Of a stretch of 64,000 nucleotides of DNA, positions 1 to 8,587 are shown piece by piece (position 1 is the stretch's first letter; each line of letters opens with the position of its first letter). Origin of the DNA: Desulfomonile tiedjei DSM 6799 (GTDB lineage: Bacteria > Desulfobacterota > Desulfomonilia > Desulfomonilales > Desulfomonilaceae). The DNA lies in assembly GCF_000266945.1 (NCBI RefSeq), contig NC_018025.1:4220001-4284000 (forward strand), read 5' to 3'. A program made the translations under genes and the position numbers. Below the pieces are notes generated by a model. The model saw only the letters and a list, made by a program, of their open reading frames with translations, ran no database searches and was not told where the DNA came from.

Positions 1-229
1 CCGCATAGCCGAGTTCAGGCCATGTGTGGATGGTTAAATGAGATTCCGCTATAACCACGACGCCGGAGACGCCCTGAGGATTAAAGTCTTGAAATGCTGT
101 TCTCAGGACAGTCGCACCAGCGACCTCCGCGCCTTGAACCATTATCTTTTCAAGGTAATCAAGGTTGTCGATCTTTTGCCTGTTACAGGACCAGAGCTCG
201 ATCAGAAGATGAATACCTAAAGCTTTCAT
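1..229 (-). CDS. speH: S-adenosylmethionine decarboxylase proenzyme (5' part only)
   Basis: Pyruvoyl enzyme that decarboxylates S-adenosylmethionine to supply the aminopropyl donor for spermidine synthesis. Only the first 76 codons lie in the window; the gene continues past the left edge. Reading the minus strand from ATG at 229-227, the product begins MKALGIHLLIELW and contains ESHLTIHTWPE. In this family the chain cleaves itself between Glu and Ser (here E62/S63), and that serine becomes the pyruvoyl cofactor. The short prokaryotic class has its serine at about this position. A G-rich stretch (GGGGGATGACG) precedes the start codon. The motif makes the family call firm; completeness cannot be judged. 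Confidence 0.93.
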   Translation of the reverse strand, partial: MKALGIHLLIELWSCNRQKIDNLDYLEKIMVQGAEVAGATVLRTAFQDFNPQGVSGVVVIAESHLTIHTWPELGYA

Positions 230-792
230 CGTCATCCCCCGTACCGAGTGGGCTGTTGCCTCTCGTAAGTATATAGTTACAGAAATACCGCCCGTAACCC
301 GCACTGTCGAAGCAGCCAAGGAAACAAGGACAGCCTCCGCCGTACTGAATCTGTCGATACAGTTATCCCCTTCAGATTGTCAGTCCGAACAGGGAAAAAT
401 GAATAGGAGTGGAAGCGCGCTTCCTCACTCCCGGAGGCTAGGGTCTTAATCTTACGAGGAGGAAATCAAAGATTTCCCCGCTCAGGTAAACCCCTCCGCA
501 CACTGATTTTTTGTGATAATGAGTCGTAATGGGAAAGACGGAATACGCGTAACCGGCGAAGTGGTCTTCCCCACACCAACATGCGTTGTGAGATGTAATC
601 CGGTTCATATTCCAGTCCCTGGGGAGTGAACCCCTGATGATGTATAAGCGTTCTCTTTTGTCTTTTTTTACTGTCTATTGTCAAGTAAAAAAGATCCGCG
701 AACAGCCTGAATTTTACAGTTTTTCTTTCTTTTTTTCCCCGGTTCTGCCAGAGCTGATTTTCTTGTGAAAATCTCCCGCACAGCCGGTAAAA
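230..792. other. Intergenic region without a convincing gene
   Basis: About 560 bases separate speH and the next minus-strand gene. An interrupted GC-rich inverted repeat lies at 406-431 (GGAGTGGAAGC with its complement) and could form a hairpin in the speH leader. An AT-rich inverted repeat lies at 661-694 (TCTTTTTTTACT / AGTAAAAAAGA). A 72-codon open frame at 466-684 on the minus strand has no ribosome binding site and no recognisable composition, so I do not call it. Confidence 0.5.
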
Positions 793-1008
793 CTAATACA
801 GTTCCGATCCGCAATTCGAGCACTTCTTGTGAAACTTGCTGACCGTTCCTTCCCACCCGCACATTGCGCATTCCTTATGAATGTGGGTTTCGGAACCTGC
901 ATGCTGCTCCACCGCGGCTCCTTTGAACAGCGCCCGAAACAGCGTCACTCCCAGAAACAGAATCACTATACCAGCGATTCCTGCCATAACCATACTCGTT
1001 GTGCTCAT
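793..1008 (-). CDS. Small membrane protein with a zinc-ribbon tail
   Basis: A 71-residue protein with one hydrophobic segment at about residues 6-28 and two CxxC pairs near the C terminus (CAMCGW at about 47 and CSNCGS at about 64). The pairs are spaced as in a short zinc ribbon, with a His-rich stretch just before them. The likely topology is one membrane anchor with a small metal-binding domain on one side. I recognise no named family and infer no function. Its downstream neighbour on the right, on the same strand, also ends in zinc ribbons (1212-2090), which may or may not be coincidence. Confidence 0.7.
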   Translation of the reverse strand: MSTTSMVMAGIAGIVILFLGVTLFRALFKGAAVEQHAGSETHIHKECAMCGWEGTVSKFHKKCSNCGSELY

Positions 1009-1070
1009 ACTCTCTAACCGTCGATGTCAATCAGAATAGATCAGTGTATTCCAACCTGCTGAGATGTGCA

Positions 1071-1212
1071 ATACCTCATCAGATTCGCTTTTGTTTTTGT
1101 AATCTGGCAGGCTTGAGGTATCCTTCGCTCCGGACGACGCAAGGCTGTCTAATCACTTCGCCCAGAACACCTCAGCCTTCGCCATCTTATATGCATAATC
1201 GCGAAATGGTAT
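1071..1212. repeat. 136-bp TIR repeat, copy 1 of 4
   Basis: First of four related intergenic elements (the others start at 15725, 22046 and 30021). One end reads GCGAAATGGTAT and the other ATACC..ATTCGC, so the ends are imperfect inverted repeats. The interior has the shared CTTCGCTCCGGACGACGC and CATCTTATATGCATAATC blocks. This copy has about six extra bases near one end. It contains no reading frame of its own. It sits immediately downstream of the PrsW-like gene. Confidence 0.8.
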
Positions 1213-2090
1213 CAGATGCCGGGCCCCGCAAAGTTGGTTTCATCAGACGCAATTTTCAGGACCGAGCCGCAGGTCGGGCACACATCATATTCTAAATCCA
1301 CGAGTGCACGACATTTGGCGCAAAAGCGAGGAGTATCAGGCAGCGAGCCGGGCACTCTGAAGCCGCATCGAGAACATTGAGTCGCCTGTTCGGATATCAA
1401 TACTGCACAATTTGGACAGAGGACAAGCACCCCTTCCCCCAGCGGTTCGTAGGGATAGCCGTTTCGTAACCTGCTCACCAGGTGGCTTGTCAGCCATCCC
1501 ATAAACAGCATGAGAGGAACAAGAGAGACTACAGCTATGGACGGATTGTAAGCCACAATGGCATTGTAAATTCCATGCAGGAGAATTGAGGCTGTCAAAC
1601 CTTCTCCCACTTTAACCAATTCACCATCCTTCCGAAAACGCGCCAATCCGAGAGAGTATCCCCACATTACTGAAAACATGATGTGCGCAGGGGTGGCGTA
1701 CACGAGTCTCAGAACAAATACTTCAGGGCCGAGAAGAGCCATGTACACGACGTTCTCTACGGAGGCGAATGCGCATCCCGCAGTGGCTGCAAAAAGAAGG
1801 CCGTGCATAGGATTCGTGAAATGGCGGCTGCGGTAAACCCCTGCCCATACTGCGACTAATTTGGAAAATTCTTCTATTGGCGCAATCAACAAGAATCCCA
1901 CTGCTGTGGATGTCAAGTACGTATCTTGTTGAAGAATTGCCCCTGTGACGTGCTCGATGAGCCCCGCGGGAATTGTGCAAAAACATCCCCAGATGAAGAC
2001 GCGCAAAACATGATCGAAAGAAGTGCCGAAACGGCCGGATCTCCAGCGAAAATAGAGCAGCCACGCGATACCGGGAATCAGGCCGGTCAA
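1212..2090 (-). CDS. PrsW-family membrane protein with C-terminal double zinc ribbon
   Basis: The N-terminal about 200 residues are a multi-pass membrane domain of the PrsW/CAAX-protease-like group. It carries the expected Glu pair (APIEEFSK, about residue 91), a second motif ASVENVVY and a His in PAHIMFSVMWG. PrsW proteins are intramembrane proteases; the substrate here is unknown. The C terminus adds two zinc ribbons (CPNC..CSRC and CAKC..CPTC), a less usual addition. The given start is TTG at 2090. The GAGGTGA ribosome-binding-like sequence lies at 2113-2119, 22 bases before it, which suits initiation at an upstream CTG (2106-2108) and adds the hydrophobic residues typical of PrsW N termini. 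The true start is uncertain. Confidence 0.8.
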   Translation of the reverse strand: MTGLIPGIAWLLYFRWRSGRFGTSFDHVLRVFIWGCFCTIPAGLIEHVTGAILQQDTYLTSTAVGFLLIAPIEEFSKLVAVWAGVYRSRHFTNPMHGLLFAATAGCAFASVENVVYMALLGPEVFVLRLVYATPAHIMFSVMWGYSLGLARFRKDGELVKVGEGLTASILLHGIYNAIVAYNPSIAVVSLVPLMLFMGWLTSHLVSRLRNGYPYEPLGEGVLVLCPNCAVLISEQATQCSRCGFRVPGSLPDTPRFCAKCRALVDLEYDVCPTCGSVLKIASDETNFAGPGI

Positions 2091-2321
2091 CGATAATAAT
2101 AATTGCAGAATGTCACCTCAATTGAATCGTTTCGGGACCGTATTAGCATGATAGCACTCTCAGGCCAAGTCTTGCGTCCGGGTCCCAACTTATACGACAA
2201 TGCCAAACAGGGATACGCGTTTCCAAACGACCGCGTATTTTCCGGACTGAGGAATATCTGTATTACTCCGTAGGGACTCTTGCGGTCGTGTTCGTACGTT
2301 TAGAAATTTTCGGAGCTTTGC

Positions 2322-3350
2322 ATGTCTGTTTCTTCCGCTGTCTGCGGTTCACAAAGAGCACCTCTCGTCAAAACGGAGGAATTGGAAAAATACTTTCCTG
2401 TGCCAAAAGGACTATTCGCCCAGGCTGCACAGTATGTTCACGCTGTTGACGGAGTGGATCTGGAAATTTGTCCCGGGGAGACTCTCGGGCTCGTGGGAGA
2501 GTCCGGATGCGGAAAATCAACGCTGGGACGGCTGATTCTCAGGTTGGACAAGCCTACTCATGGGAGGATATTCTTCGAGAACGAAGACATAACGCATCGC
2601 AGCCGGTCGGAGATGAAATTGCTCCGGCGCAAAATGCAGATTATTTTTCAGGACCCCTATTCTTCACTGAACCCTCGGATGACGGTAGAGAATATCCTTG
2701 CCGAGCCACTCGTAATCCATCGCGTCGGAAATGCGGCAGAAAGACGGGCCCGGATTCGTGAGCTGGTGGAAGAAGTTGGACTCAGACCGGAATACCTGCA
2801 GCGTTATCCGCACGAATTTTCAGGAGGCCAGCGACAACGAATCGGGATTGCACGGGCCTTAGCATTGAATCCAAGCCTTATTATCGCAGACGAACCAGTA
2901 TCGGCTCTGGATGTTTCTATTCGGTCTCAAGTGCTGAATTTGATGGAAGATCTGCAGGAGAAATACGGACTCACATACCTCTTCATCTCGCATGATTTAT
3001 CCGTCGTAGAGCACATTGCAGACAGAGTCGCTGTTATGTACCTGGGAAAAATTGTGGAAATCGGATCGAAACGCGATATTTTCGAGCGCACACTCCATCC
3101 TTATACGGAAGCACTGATGAGTGCAGTGCCCATCCCGGATCCTCTGGTGAAACGAAGTCGCATAATTCTCGAAGGAGACGTGCCCAGTCCCATCGATCCG
3201 CCATCCGGATGCCGCTTTCATCCACGATGCTGGTTGAGAATTCCTGTTTGCGAGGAAATCGTTCCGCCGCTCCATGACATCGGAGACGGTCACATGGCGG
3301 CATGTCACGTGCGAGCGCCTGCGTTTCCTTTGCTGAAGGACCCGGTGTAA
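2322..3350 (+). CDS. Oligopeptide/dipeptide ABC transporter ATP-binding protein (OppF/DppF family)
   Basis: A 342-residue cytoplasmic ATPase of the Opp/Dpp peptide importer group. Walker A is GESGCGKST (about 65-73), the signature is [15 protein letters not shown] (about 167), and Walker B is IIADEP. The C-terminal extension has the Cys-containing [16 protein letters not shown] motif of this subfamily, which may bind an Fe-S cluster. CGGAG precedes the ATG by seven bases. No permease, binding protein or OppD partner is visible on either side, so it is an orphan or has partners elsewhere. Peptide or nickel uptake are both possible. Confidence 0.92.
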   Translation: MSVSSAVCGSQRAPLVKTEELEKYFPVPKGLFAQAAQYVHAVDGVDLEICPGETLGLVGESGCGKSTLGRLILRLDKPTHGRIFFENEDITHRSRSEMKLLRRKMQIIFQDPYSSLNPRMTVENILAEPLVIHRVGNAAERRARIRELVEEVGLRPEYLQRYPHEFSGGQRQRIGIARALALNPSLIIADEPVSALDVSIRSQVLNLMEDLQEKYGLTYLFISHDLSVVEHIADRVAVMYLGKIVEIGSKRDIFERTLHPYTEALMSAVPIPDPLVKRSRIILEGDVPSPIDPPSGCRFHPRCWLRIPVCEEIVPPLHDIGDGHMAACHVRAPAFPLLKDPV

Positions 3351-3700
3351 TACCCTTTTGCATCTTATAGTCAGTGCCAAAGATTCTGTCGTTTATCCCT
3401 CGTGTGAATTACAAGATATTGGTAGGGGCCGGCGTCCCTGCCGGTCCATTCTATCGATATCATTGATCATATTGAAAATGTGCCGGCACGGAGGCACGGC
3501 ACCCACCAATCTTCCCAATATTCAATCGGTCACTAATTTTGGCAACTGTTATAGAAGAATCGGTGGGGGCTTCTTATACCGATTCGCAACAAAGAAGGAA
3601 GGTTTGGGGATCCTTTTTTACAGATGGATTATTGCGCGGATGCACTTGACAAACCCTGATGATACCCTCTCTGCATCTCTGCGGTACAATTTTCGTCCTT
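3351..3700. repeat. Intergenic region with a GTGCCGGCACGG-type dispersed repeat
   Basis: No gene is visible. Positions 3418-3554 hold inverted sequences (GGGGCCGGCGTCCCTGCCGG, then TGTGCCGGCACGGAGGCACGG..CACCCACCAAT) followed by ACTAATTTTGGCAACTG. The second half recurs at 31936-32014 in the same order, so it is a dispersed element. 3560-3640 has a decayed hairpin with GGCTTCTTATACCGATTCGC and GGGATCCTTTTTTAC, resembling the hairpin family at 37502-37762. Confidence 0.6.
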
Positions 3701-3934
3701 TCAGAACGGTCCCTTCTTCTCTTCGTCCGGCAGCTTTTCGTGCATGAATAACCAGACCGGCCAGAAGCAGACGATCAGCAGCCACAGCCATTTATGCGTG
3801 TAACTGTAGGTATTGACCGGCGAATGGTTATCGATGGTGTTTTGCAGTGCGTCGGATTTCTGCATGGTCAGGAGGTAAATGACAAATCCAACGACCAGGT
3901 AGATGACTGCAAGTACGATCAGAATTGTCTGCAT
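3701..3934 (-). CDS. Small two-helix membrane protein
   Basis: A 77-residue protein with two predicted membrane segments (about residues 3-23 and 48-63) joined by a polar loop, ending in a charged tail (EKLPDEEKKGPF). It lies downstream of the Fe-S protein gene on the same strand with a gap of about 130 bases. I recognise no family. Its composition is far from random translation, which supports it being a real gene. Confidence 0.6.
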   Translation of the reverse strand: MQTILIVLAVIYLVVGFVIYLLTMQKSDALQNTIDNHSPVNTYSYTHKWLWLLIVCFWPVWLFMHEKLPDEEKKGPF

Positions 3935-4062
3935 GACCCTTATTCACTACGTCCTTTCGTTGTAGTCCATCGCGGCTTTTTTGGGCATCTTGGTTTTGCT
4001 CTTCTTCTCCGACGGTCATCCGGCTTTCAGGTGGATCGATTTGCCAAGTGCATAATTTCGTT

Positions 4063-4872
4063 TTACTTTTCTGAATGCGAGGTTTGCTGCAATCCAATGG
4101 CTTCCATAAGCCATTCCAAAGATTTGCGATTTTCCGGATTCTCCTCCAGAACAGGGCAGCGACTCGGATCGGAACGCGATGTGAGCAATTCCATAGCCAA
4201 TTCCATGCAGTTTCGGTAACCGCAGGCACCGCAATTCGTTCCGGGAAGCCGTTTGAATATTTCCACTGACCCGATCCCTATCCTTGGCTTGGTCTCAGGT
4301 TCAAGCGTATCTTTACGGTCCCAGGCCTGGAGCACGAGCTCCATTGCGCAACGGACCAGTACCTGTATGTCCAGCAAGTCATCTGCACGGCAGATTACCA
4401 ACTCGCGACCTTTGAACGACAGAAGCCTGTGTTCCTCTTCAAAAGCCAAAAGGGGTTTATCGGGATGAAAAGCTCCGCCTCGAATGAACCTGGCCATATA
4501 GGGAATGAGGTCGTCCAGTCTGTTCTGAAAAAGACACTCGACTCTCAGCCTTGTCGGATCGGTAGAGCTGGGTTTCACTGCAGCGACTTGAAACGCGCCG
4601 AGAACTGTTTTCCAGGTATCGTCCAGAGGACCGCCCTGCGGAATCCCTCTCCGAGAAGGTCCATACGGAATTAACCCGCTGAAACTCAGTTCTCGTTTCC
4701 TTAAAGTCTGCAGTATTTTTTCGGCTGGAGCGGAAATCACCAGGCTGTCCGCGACAATCCCGGAGCAAAATCCCGGGACCGGAAGTACATCAACAGCAAC
4801 GCCTTCGGTCTCGAAACCATGCAGACCTGCTTCAAAAGCGCTCATATCGGGGAAGATCAGAATTTGTGCCAT
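4063..4872 (-). CDS. Fe-S cluster protein with DUF3343-like N terminus
   Basis: A 269-residue soluble protein. The first about 75 residues (starting MAQILIFPDMSAFEAG, with DVLPVPGFCSG) resemble the small DUF3343 domain. The C terminus has an Fe-S motif of the CxxCxxxxC..C type, NCGACGYRNCMELA followed by DPSRC, as in the PF04060-like cluster domain of anaerobic redox and corrinoid enzymes. A middle region of about 120 residues is unassigned. A role in anaerobic electron transfer is inferred only from the cluster motif. The gene is transcribed away from the DnaA-box region. Confidence 0.75.
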   Translation of the reverse strand: MAQILIFPDMSAFEAGLHGFETEGVAVDVLPVPGFCSGIVADSLVISAPAEKILQTLRKRELSFSGLIPYGPSRRGIPQGGPLDDTWKTVLGAFQVAAVKPSSTDPTRLRVECLFQNRLDDLIPYMARFIRGGAFHPDKPLLAFEEEHRLLSFKGRELVICRADDLLDIQVLVRCAMELVLQAWDRKDTLEPETKPRIGIGSVEIFKRLPGTNCGACGYRNCMELAMELLTSRSDPSRCPVLEENPENRKSLEWLMEAIGLQQTSHSEK

Positions 4873-4959
4873 ACCTGATATGAATCACGGTCCTGGGAGA
4901 CAAGTCAAGTGGGTGCAGGAGTAGATTCGCTTCAACCAGACCGAAACCCGGAAAAATCA

Positions 4960-5180
4960 AAATGGAATTATCAACAGGTGTTAATAACTTTTCATCGGCT
5001 TCTCATCGGGTATTCTTGACATCATCGAAATATTAGGAAGTTAGCAGGCCCGTTGATTTTTTTAGTGATTTTTGTCTGCACCAGCTTTGGGCACTTTGTT
5101 GGTGAAGGCTTGGGACGGCGGGTCTTCGAAAGTTATCAACAGGCTTACCGGCAAGTTATCCACAGAAAATGTGGATATCC
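4960..5180. other. Cluster of DnaA-box-like sites (candidate origin or DnaA-regulated region)
   Basis: Five 9-mers match or nearly match TTATNCACA: TTATCAACA at 4968-4976, its inverted near-copy TGTTAATAA at 4979-4987, TTATCAACA at 5133-5141, the perfect consensus TTATCCACA at 5156-5164, and inverted TGTGGATAT at 5170-5178. They form two inverted pairs plus a single site. A T-rich tract lies between the groups (GTTGATTTTTTTAGTGATTTTTG, about 5052-5074). No dnaA, dnaN, gyrB, rnpA or parAB is nearby. This could be an origin, a DnaA-titration site or control of the cdaA promoter. Confidence 0.5.
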
Positions 5181-5376
5181 CCGGAAGCTCCCAACAGGTC
5201 CGGCATTCATGTGATTGCGCGTGCAACGGAGTGCAAATCTGCGAAACTGTTGGATACGCATGACAGCTCTGGTTGCTGAAACTTGCAAAACACGGGAAAA
5301 TGTGGTTTTGGTATCTGATATTTATTTTTCGGCGGCCATTTGATTCACTGCCCCTGATAAAAACGCCAGAGACAAG

Positions 5377-6810
5377 ATGCAGACTCTAAAAGATCTCCTC
5401 TATACCCTCAATGCCGTGAACTTCATCGATATCGGGATCATGGCGACGCTCGTCTATTTCATTGCATCACGGCTGCAGGGAACTCGGGCATTTGAAATCC
5501 TCGGAACGCTTTTCGGGCTGGGATTATTCTACCTTGTGGCATCCTGGTTCCGGTTGATTCTCACATCCGTCATTTTCCAGTATCTCTGGGCCGCAATCAT
5601 TATCGTGCTCGTCATAGTTTTTCAGCCAGAAATACGCGAAATTCTGGATCGAGCTTCCCCGATTCGTTATCTGCGCGGCCGGCAAAACTACGATATACAG
5701 CCCGATCTTGTCGACGAATTGGTCACGGCAGTGGCGGAGCTGATTCGACTCAGGCTGGGAGCGCTCATTGTTTTTCAGCGTGGGAACCGCCTGGGAGATG
5801 TGATCATTCACGGCAAGCTCATCGATGGTGTAGTTTCAGCCGATGCGCTGGTCATGATCTTTCAGAAGACTTCACCTCTCCATGACGGAGCGGTTCTCAT
5901 CAGCAACGGGAGGATCAAATCCGCGGGTTGTATTCTTCCCCTTTCAAAGGACCAGGACCTCGCGTCCACGTATGGAACTCGTCATCGAGCAGCAGTAGGA
6001 CTGACTGAAAGGACGGATGCCTTCTGTGTCGTGGTATCGGAAGAGCGGGGAGAGGTCTCGGTCGTGGAAAACCGCGAGATCACGAACTTCAAGAAGAAAG
6101 GTGAATTCCGGAGCGCCCTGGAACGAGGATTCGCGCGTATATCCAATTCAGAACAGCCTGTCCGCCGTGGTGTTCTGACTCTCATACTCTCGAACTGGCG
6201 CATGAAGGTGCTGTCAGCGGGGGTGGCTTTTTTCCTGTGGTTCATCGTAGTCGGTCCTCAACGGTCCGAGGTGGGCATGTCAGTCCCGATCCAATATACG
6301 AATTTGCCGGCGGCCATGGAAATCACCGGCCAATGGATGGATCGAATCGATCTGAGGCTCCGCGGGTCCGAAGCGGGACTTGCAAACCTCAACCCGGGTT
6401 CGGTCAGGGCAATTGTCGATCTGAGCACGGTTGTACAGGGTTTGAACTGTTTTCGCTTGACCGAGAAGAGCATCCAGGTTCCTCCCGGAATAACCATCTC
6501 GCAAATACGACCTTCAGATTTGTATTTGAACATAGAGGCAGCATCAGCGAAAAAGATGACCGTTGTGCCTACGATTGTGGGAAAACTCGCTGAAAATACG
6601 AAAGTTGTGGTGACTCCCCCTGAGGTTATGGTAAAGGCTCTTCAGGGAAACTTGAGACGGGTCGCCTCCGTCACGACGGAACCGGTCAATGCAGTCGAAT
6701 TGCATGCCAAAGGACGCATCCTGGTTCCGGTGATCGTCAAACCGGATGGTCTGAGAGTCGATTCCATAGATCCCATCCAGATAAACGTAAGTATTGAAGC
6801 CGAAAAATAA
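5377..6810 (+). CDS. cdaA: Diadenylate cyclase CdaA fused to YbbR/CdaR-like domain
   Basis: Makes cyclic di-AMP from two ATP at the inner membrane. The N terminus has three membrane segments (about 15-85). The DAC domain follows, with the catalytic DGAVLI motif and the GTRHRAA motif. Near residue 275 a new membrane helix starts (KVLSAGVAFFLWFIVVG) and is followed by about 180 residues of YbbR-type repeats, the extracytoplasmic module of CdaR. In Firmicutes, CdaA (about 270 aa) and its regulator CdaR are separate adjacent genes; here they are one 477-residue chain. The DnaA-box cluster lies upstream and mreB follows after 34 bases, so the two are probably cotranscribed and linked to envelope growth. 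Confidence 0.93.
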   Translation: MQTLKDLLYTLNAVNFIDIGIMATLVYFIASRLQGTRAFEILGTLFGLGLFYLVASWFRLILTSVIFQYLWAAIIIVLVIVFQPEIREILDRASPIRYLRGRQNYDIQPDLVDELVTAVAELIRLRLGALIVFQRGNRLGDVIIHGKLIDGVVSADALVMIFQKTSPLHDGAVLISNGRIKSAGCILPLSKDQDLASTYGTRHRAAVGLTERTDAFCVVVSEERGEVSVVENREITNFKKKGEFRSALERGFARISNSEQPVRRGVLTLILSNWRMKVLSAGVAFFLWFIVVGPQRSEVGMSVPIQYTNLPAAMEITGQWMDRIDLRLRGSEAGLANLNPGSVRAIVDLSTVVQGLNCFRLTEKSIQVPPGITISQIRPSDLYLNIEAASAKKMTVVPTIVGKLAENTKVVVTPPEVMVKALQGNLRRVASVTTEPVNAVELHAKGRILVPVIVKPDGLRVDSIDPIQINVSIEAEK

Positions 6811-6844
6811 ACGTCCAACTTCTCTCCTTGCGGCCTGACCAGTT

Positions 6845-7891
6845 ATGAGTATTTTTGCAAGAATTTTAGACCTGTTGGGGATTGCTGACGGCTTGAGAGT
6901 GGATTTGGCCATGGATCTCGGAACGGCCAACACGCTCATCTACGTTAAAGGTAAGGGAATTATCGTTAACGAACCGTCTGTTGTAGCCCTTGAAGTAAAC
7001 ACGAAGAAGGTTGCGGCAATAGGAAGGACCGCTCGGCAGTTTCTCGGAAGAACACCAGCCCATCTACGAGCTGAGAGACCTTTGAAAGATGGAGTCATTG
7101 CAGATTTCGATGCAGCAATGGCTATGATCCGGGGGTTTCTGGAAAAAGCGTTCACCCCGAGGCTTTGGATTAACCCGAGAGTCGTTATCGGCGTACCCTC
7201 AGGGATCACCCAGGTAGAGAAAAGGGCAGTAAGAGATTCGGCTTACCAGGCTGGGGCAAAGCAGATCTTTCTGTTGGAAGAACCCATGGCCACGGCTTTA
7301 GGAGCCGGATTGGATGTGGACATGCCAGTGGGCAACATGGTTGTGGATATCGGAGGTGGAACCACTGAAGTGGCAATAATCTCCCTTTCTGCCACCACGT
7401 ATTGTGAGTCTATCAGGGTCGCAGGCGATGAAATGGATGATGCCATTCTGCGCTATCTTCAGCGAACCATGCGGGTCGAGATCACTCCCGAACTTGCAGA
7501 AGAGATAAAGATTCGCGTTGGGTCTGCATGGCGTCATGGAAACGAGAAGAAGATGTCCATCACGGGAAAGGAAGTCGGCAAAGGCGGCCCTCGGACGGTT
7601 GAGGTGACCTCGTCACATGTTGCCGAAGCCCTGGAAGAACCGGTGGACATTATTCTCGAGACGATTCGCAGAGCTTTGGAAAACGCTCCACCCGCTCTCC
7701 TGGCGGATGTAAAAGAAAGAGGGCTGATATTGTCCGGAGGAGGAGCACTCCTTTCCGGATTGGATTCTCTCATTCACAAAATGACGGGAATTCGGGCCTA
7801 TACTGCTGACGATCCACTCACTACCGTAGTTCGGGGCTGCGGCATGGCTATCGAGAATCTTCCCCGATGGGAACGTATCTTTCTGAGTTGA
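6845..7891 (+). CDS. mreB: Rod shape-determining protein MreB
   Basis: An actin-like cytoskeletal ATPase, 348 residues, that directs lateral wall synthesis under the inner membrane. Phosphate-1 motif AMDLGTANTLIYV (about 22), phosphate-2 VVDIGGGTTEVAI (about 162) and adenosine motif LSGGGALLSGLD (about 300) are all present. The usual mreC/mreD/pbpA neighbours are absent; the gene sits between cdaA and a siroheme decarboxylase gene. Linkage to cdaA fits the known connection of cyclic di-AMP with cell-wall homeostasis, though that is inference. Confidence 0.97.
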   Translation: MSIFARILDLLGIADGLRVDLAMDLGTANTLIYVKGKGIIVNEPSVVALEVNTKKVAAIGRTARQFLGRTPAHLRAERPLKDGVIADFDAAMAMIRGFLEKAFTPRLWINPRVVIGVPSGITQVEKRAVRDSAYQAGAKQIFLLEEPMATALGAGLDVDMPVGNMVVDIGGGTTEVAIISLSATTYCESIRVAGDEMDDAILRYLQRTMRVEITPELAEEIKIRVGSAWRHGNEKKMSITGKEVGKGGPRTVEVTSSHVAEALEEPVDIILETIRRALENAPPALLADVKERGLILSGGGALLSGLDSLIHKMTGIRAYTADDPLTTVVRGCGMAIENLPRWERIFLS

Positions 7892-7912
7892 AAAAGAGGG
7901 GTCATTTCGCTC

Positions 7913-8356
7913 ATGGACGAACGAGACAAGGAACTGCTTAACCTTATACAAGCGGAATTTCCCGTTGAACCGCATCCGTACCGAGTGCTCGGCGAAAAAC
8001 TGGAAATGACCGAGGAAGAAGTCCTGAACCGCATAGCATCCTTGAGAAACGAAGGGATAATCCGGCGGATGGGAGCATCGATCAATTCCCGCAGAGTAGG
8101 GTACGTAAGCACGTTGCTGGCGGCGAAGGTGCCTCAGGATAAATTCGATTTCTTTGTGCAAACCGTAAATGCCTGCCCCGGAGTGACTCACAATTACGAA
8201 CGGAAACACAAATATAACGTCTGGTTTACTCTGATTTCTCCTTCCCTTGCAGAAAAGGAACGTACAATACAAGAACTCTCCGATTCCACCGGCGTACCCA
8301 TTCTCGAATTGCCCGCCCGCAGAATCTTCAAAATTCGAGTTGATTTCAAGTTTTAG
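7913..8356 (+). CDS. Siroheme decarboxylase subunit (AhbA/AhbB, Lrp/AsnC-like)
   Basis: A 147-residue protein with an N-terminal AsnC-like winged helix (PYRVLGEKLEMTEEEVLNRI, GIIRRMGASINSRRVGY) and a C-terminal ferredoxin-like domain containing GVTHNYERKHKYNVWFTL. The HNYxR...YNxWFT pattern marks siroheme decarboxylases (AhbA/AhbB, NirDLGH) rather than amino-acid regulators. These convert siroheme to 12,18-didecarboxysiroheme in the heme route used by sulfate reducers and methanogens. The active enzyme is normally an AhbA-AhbB heterodimer; I cannot tell which subunit this is, and no partner lies in the window. It starts 21 bases after mreB. Confidence 0.8.
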   Translation: MDERDKELLNLIQAEFPVEPHPYRVLGEKLEMTEEEVLNRIASLRNEGIIRRMGASINSRRVGYVSTLLAAKVPQDKFDFFVQTVNACPGVTHNYERKHKYNVWFTLISPSLAEKERTIQELSDSTGVPILELPARRIFKIRVDFKF

Positions 8357-8515
8357 CCTCCAACCGAAAAAGCAGGACATGAAACTATTATTAAAACTAA
8401 ACTCGAGCTATTGATTACAAGTAATTCTTACGATACCTCGCAGTGGGATATTTTGTGATTTATTATCATCACGTTACAAATTCACACGGTATTCTGCAGG
8501 AACAATAATCCCCTT

Positions 8516-8544
8516 TTGACACGCGTCATACAATTTGGTAAGAT
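8516..8544 (+). promoter_or_regulatory. Sigma-70-type promoter of the NifA-like gene
   Basis: TTGACA (8516-8521), a 17-base spacer and TAAGAT (8539-8544) make a near-consensus promoter. It overlaps the longest possible reading frame of the downstream gene, whose first TTG is this -35 box. That argues for translation starting at ATG 8588. Confidence 0.75.
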
Positions 8545-8587
8545 TTGCCGTTTCGTAAGGGATATACTTTGTGTACGTGGGGAAACC

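Noticed and set aside
466-684. 72-codon open frame on the minus strand between speH and the small zinc-ribbon protein
   Set aside because: No ribosome binding site, starts in an AT-rich palindrome, and the composition is Arg/Leu/Ser-rich without any motif.
8516-8587. Extended N terminus (24 codons) of the NifA-like protein from TTG 8516
   Set aside because: The TTG is the -35 box of a near-consensus promoter, and the next in-frame ATG at 8588 gives the family N terminus.
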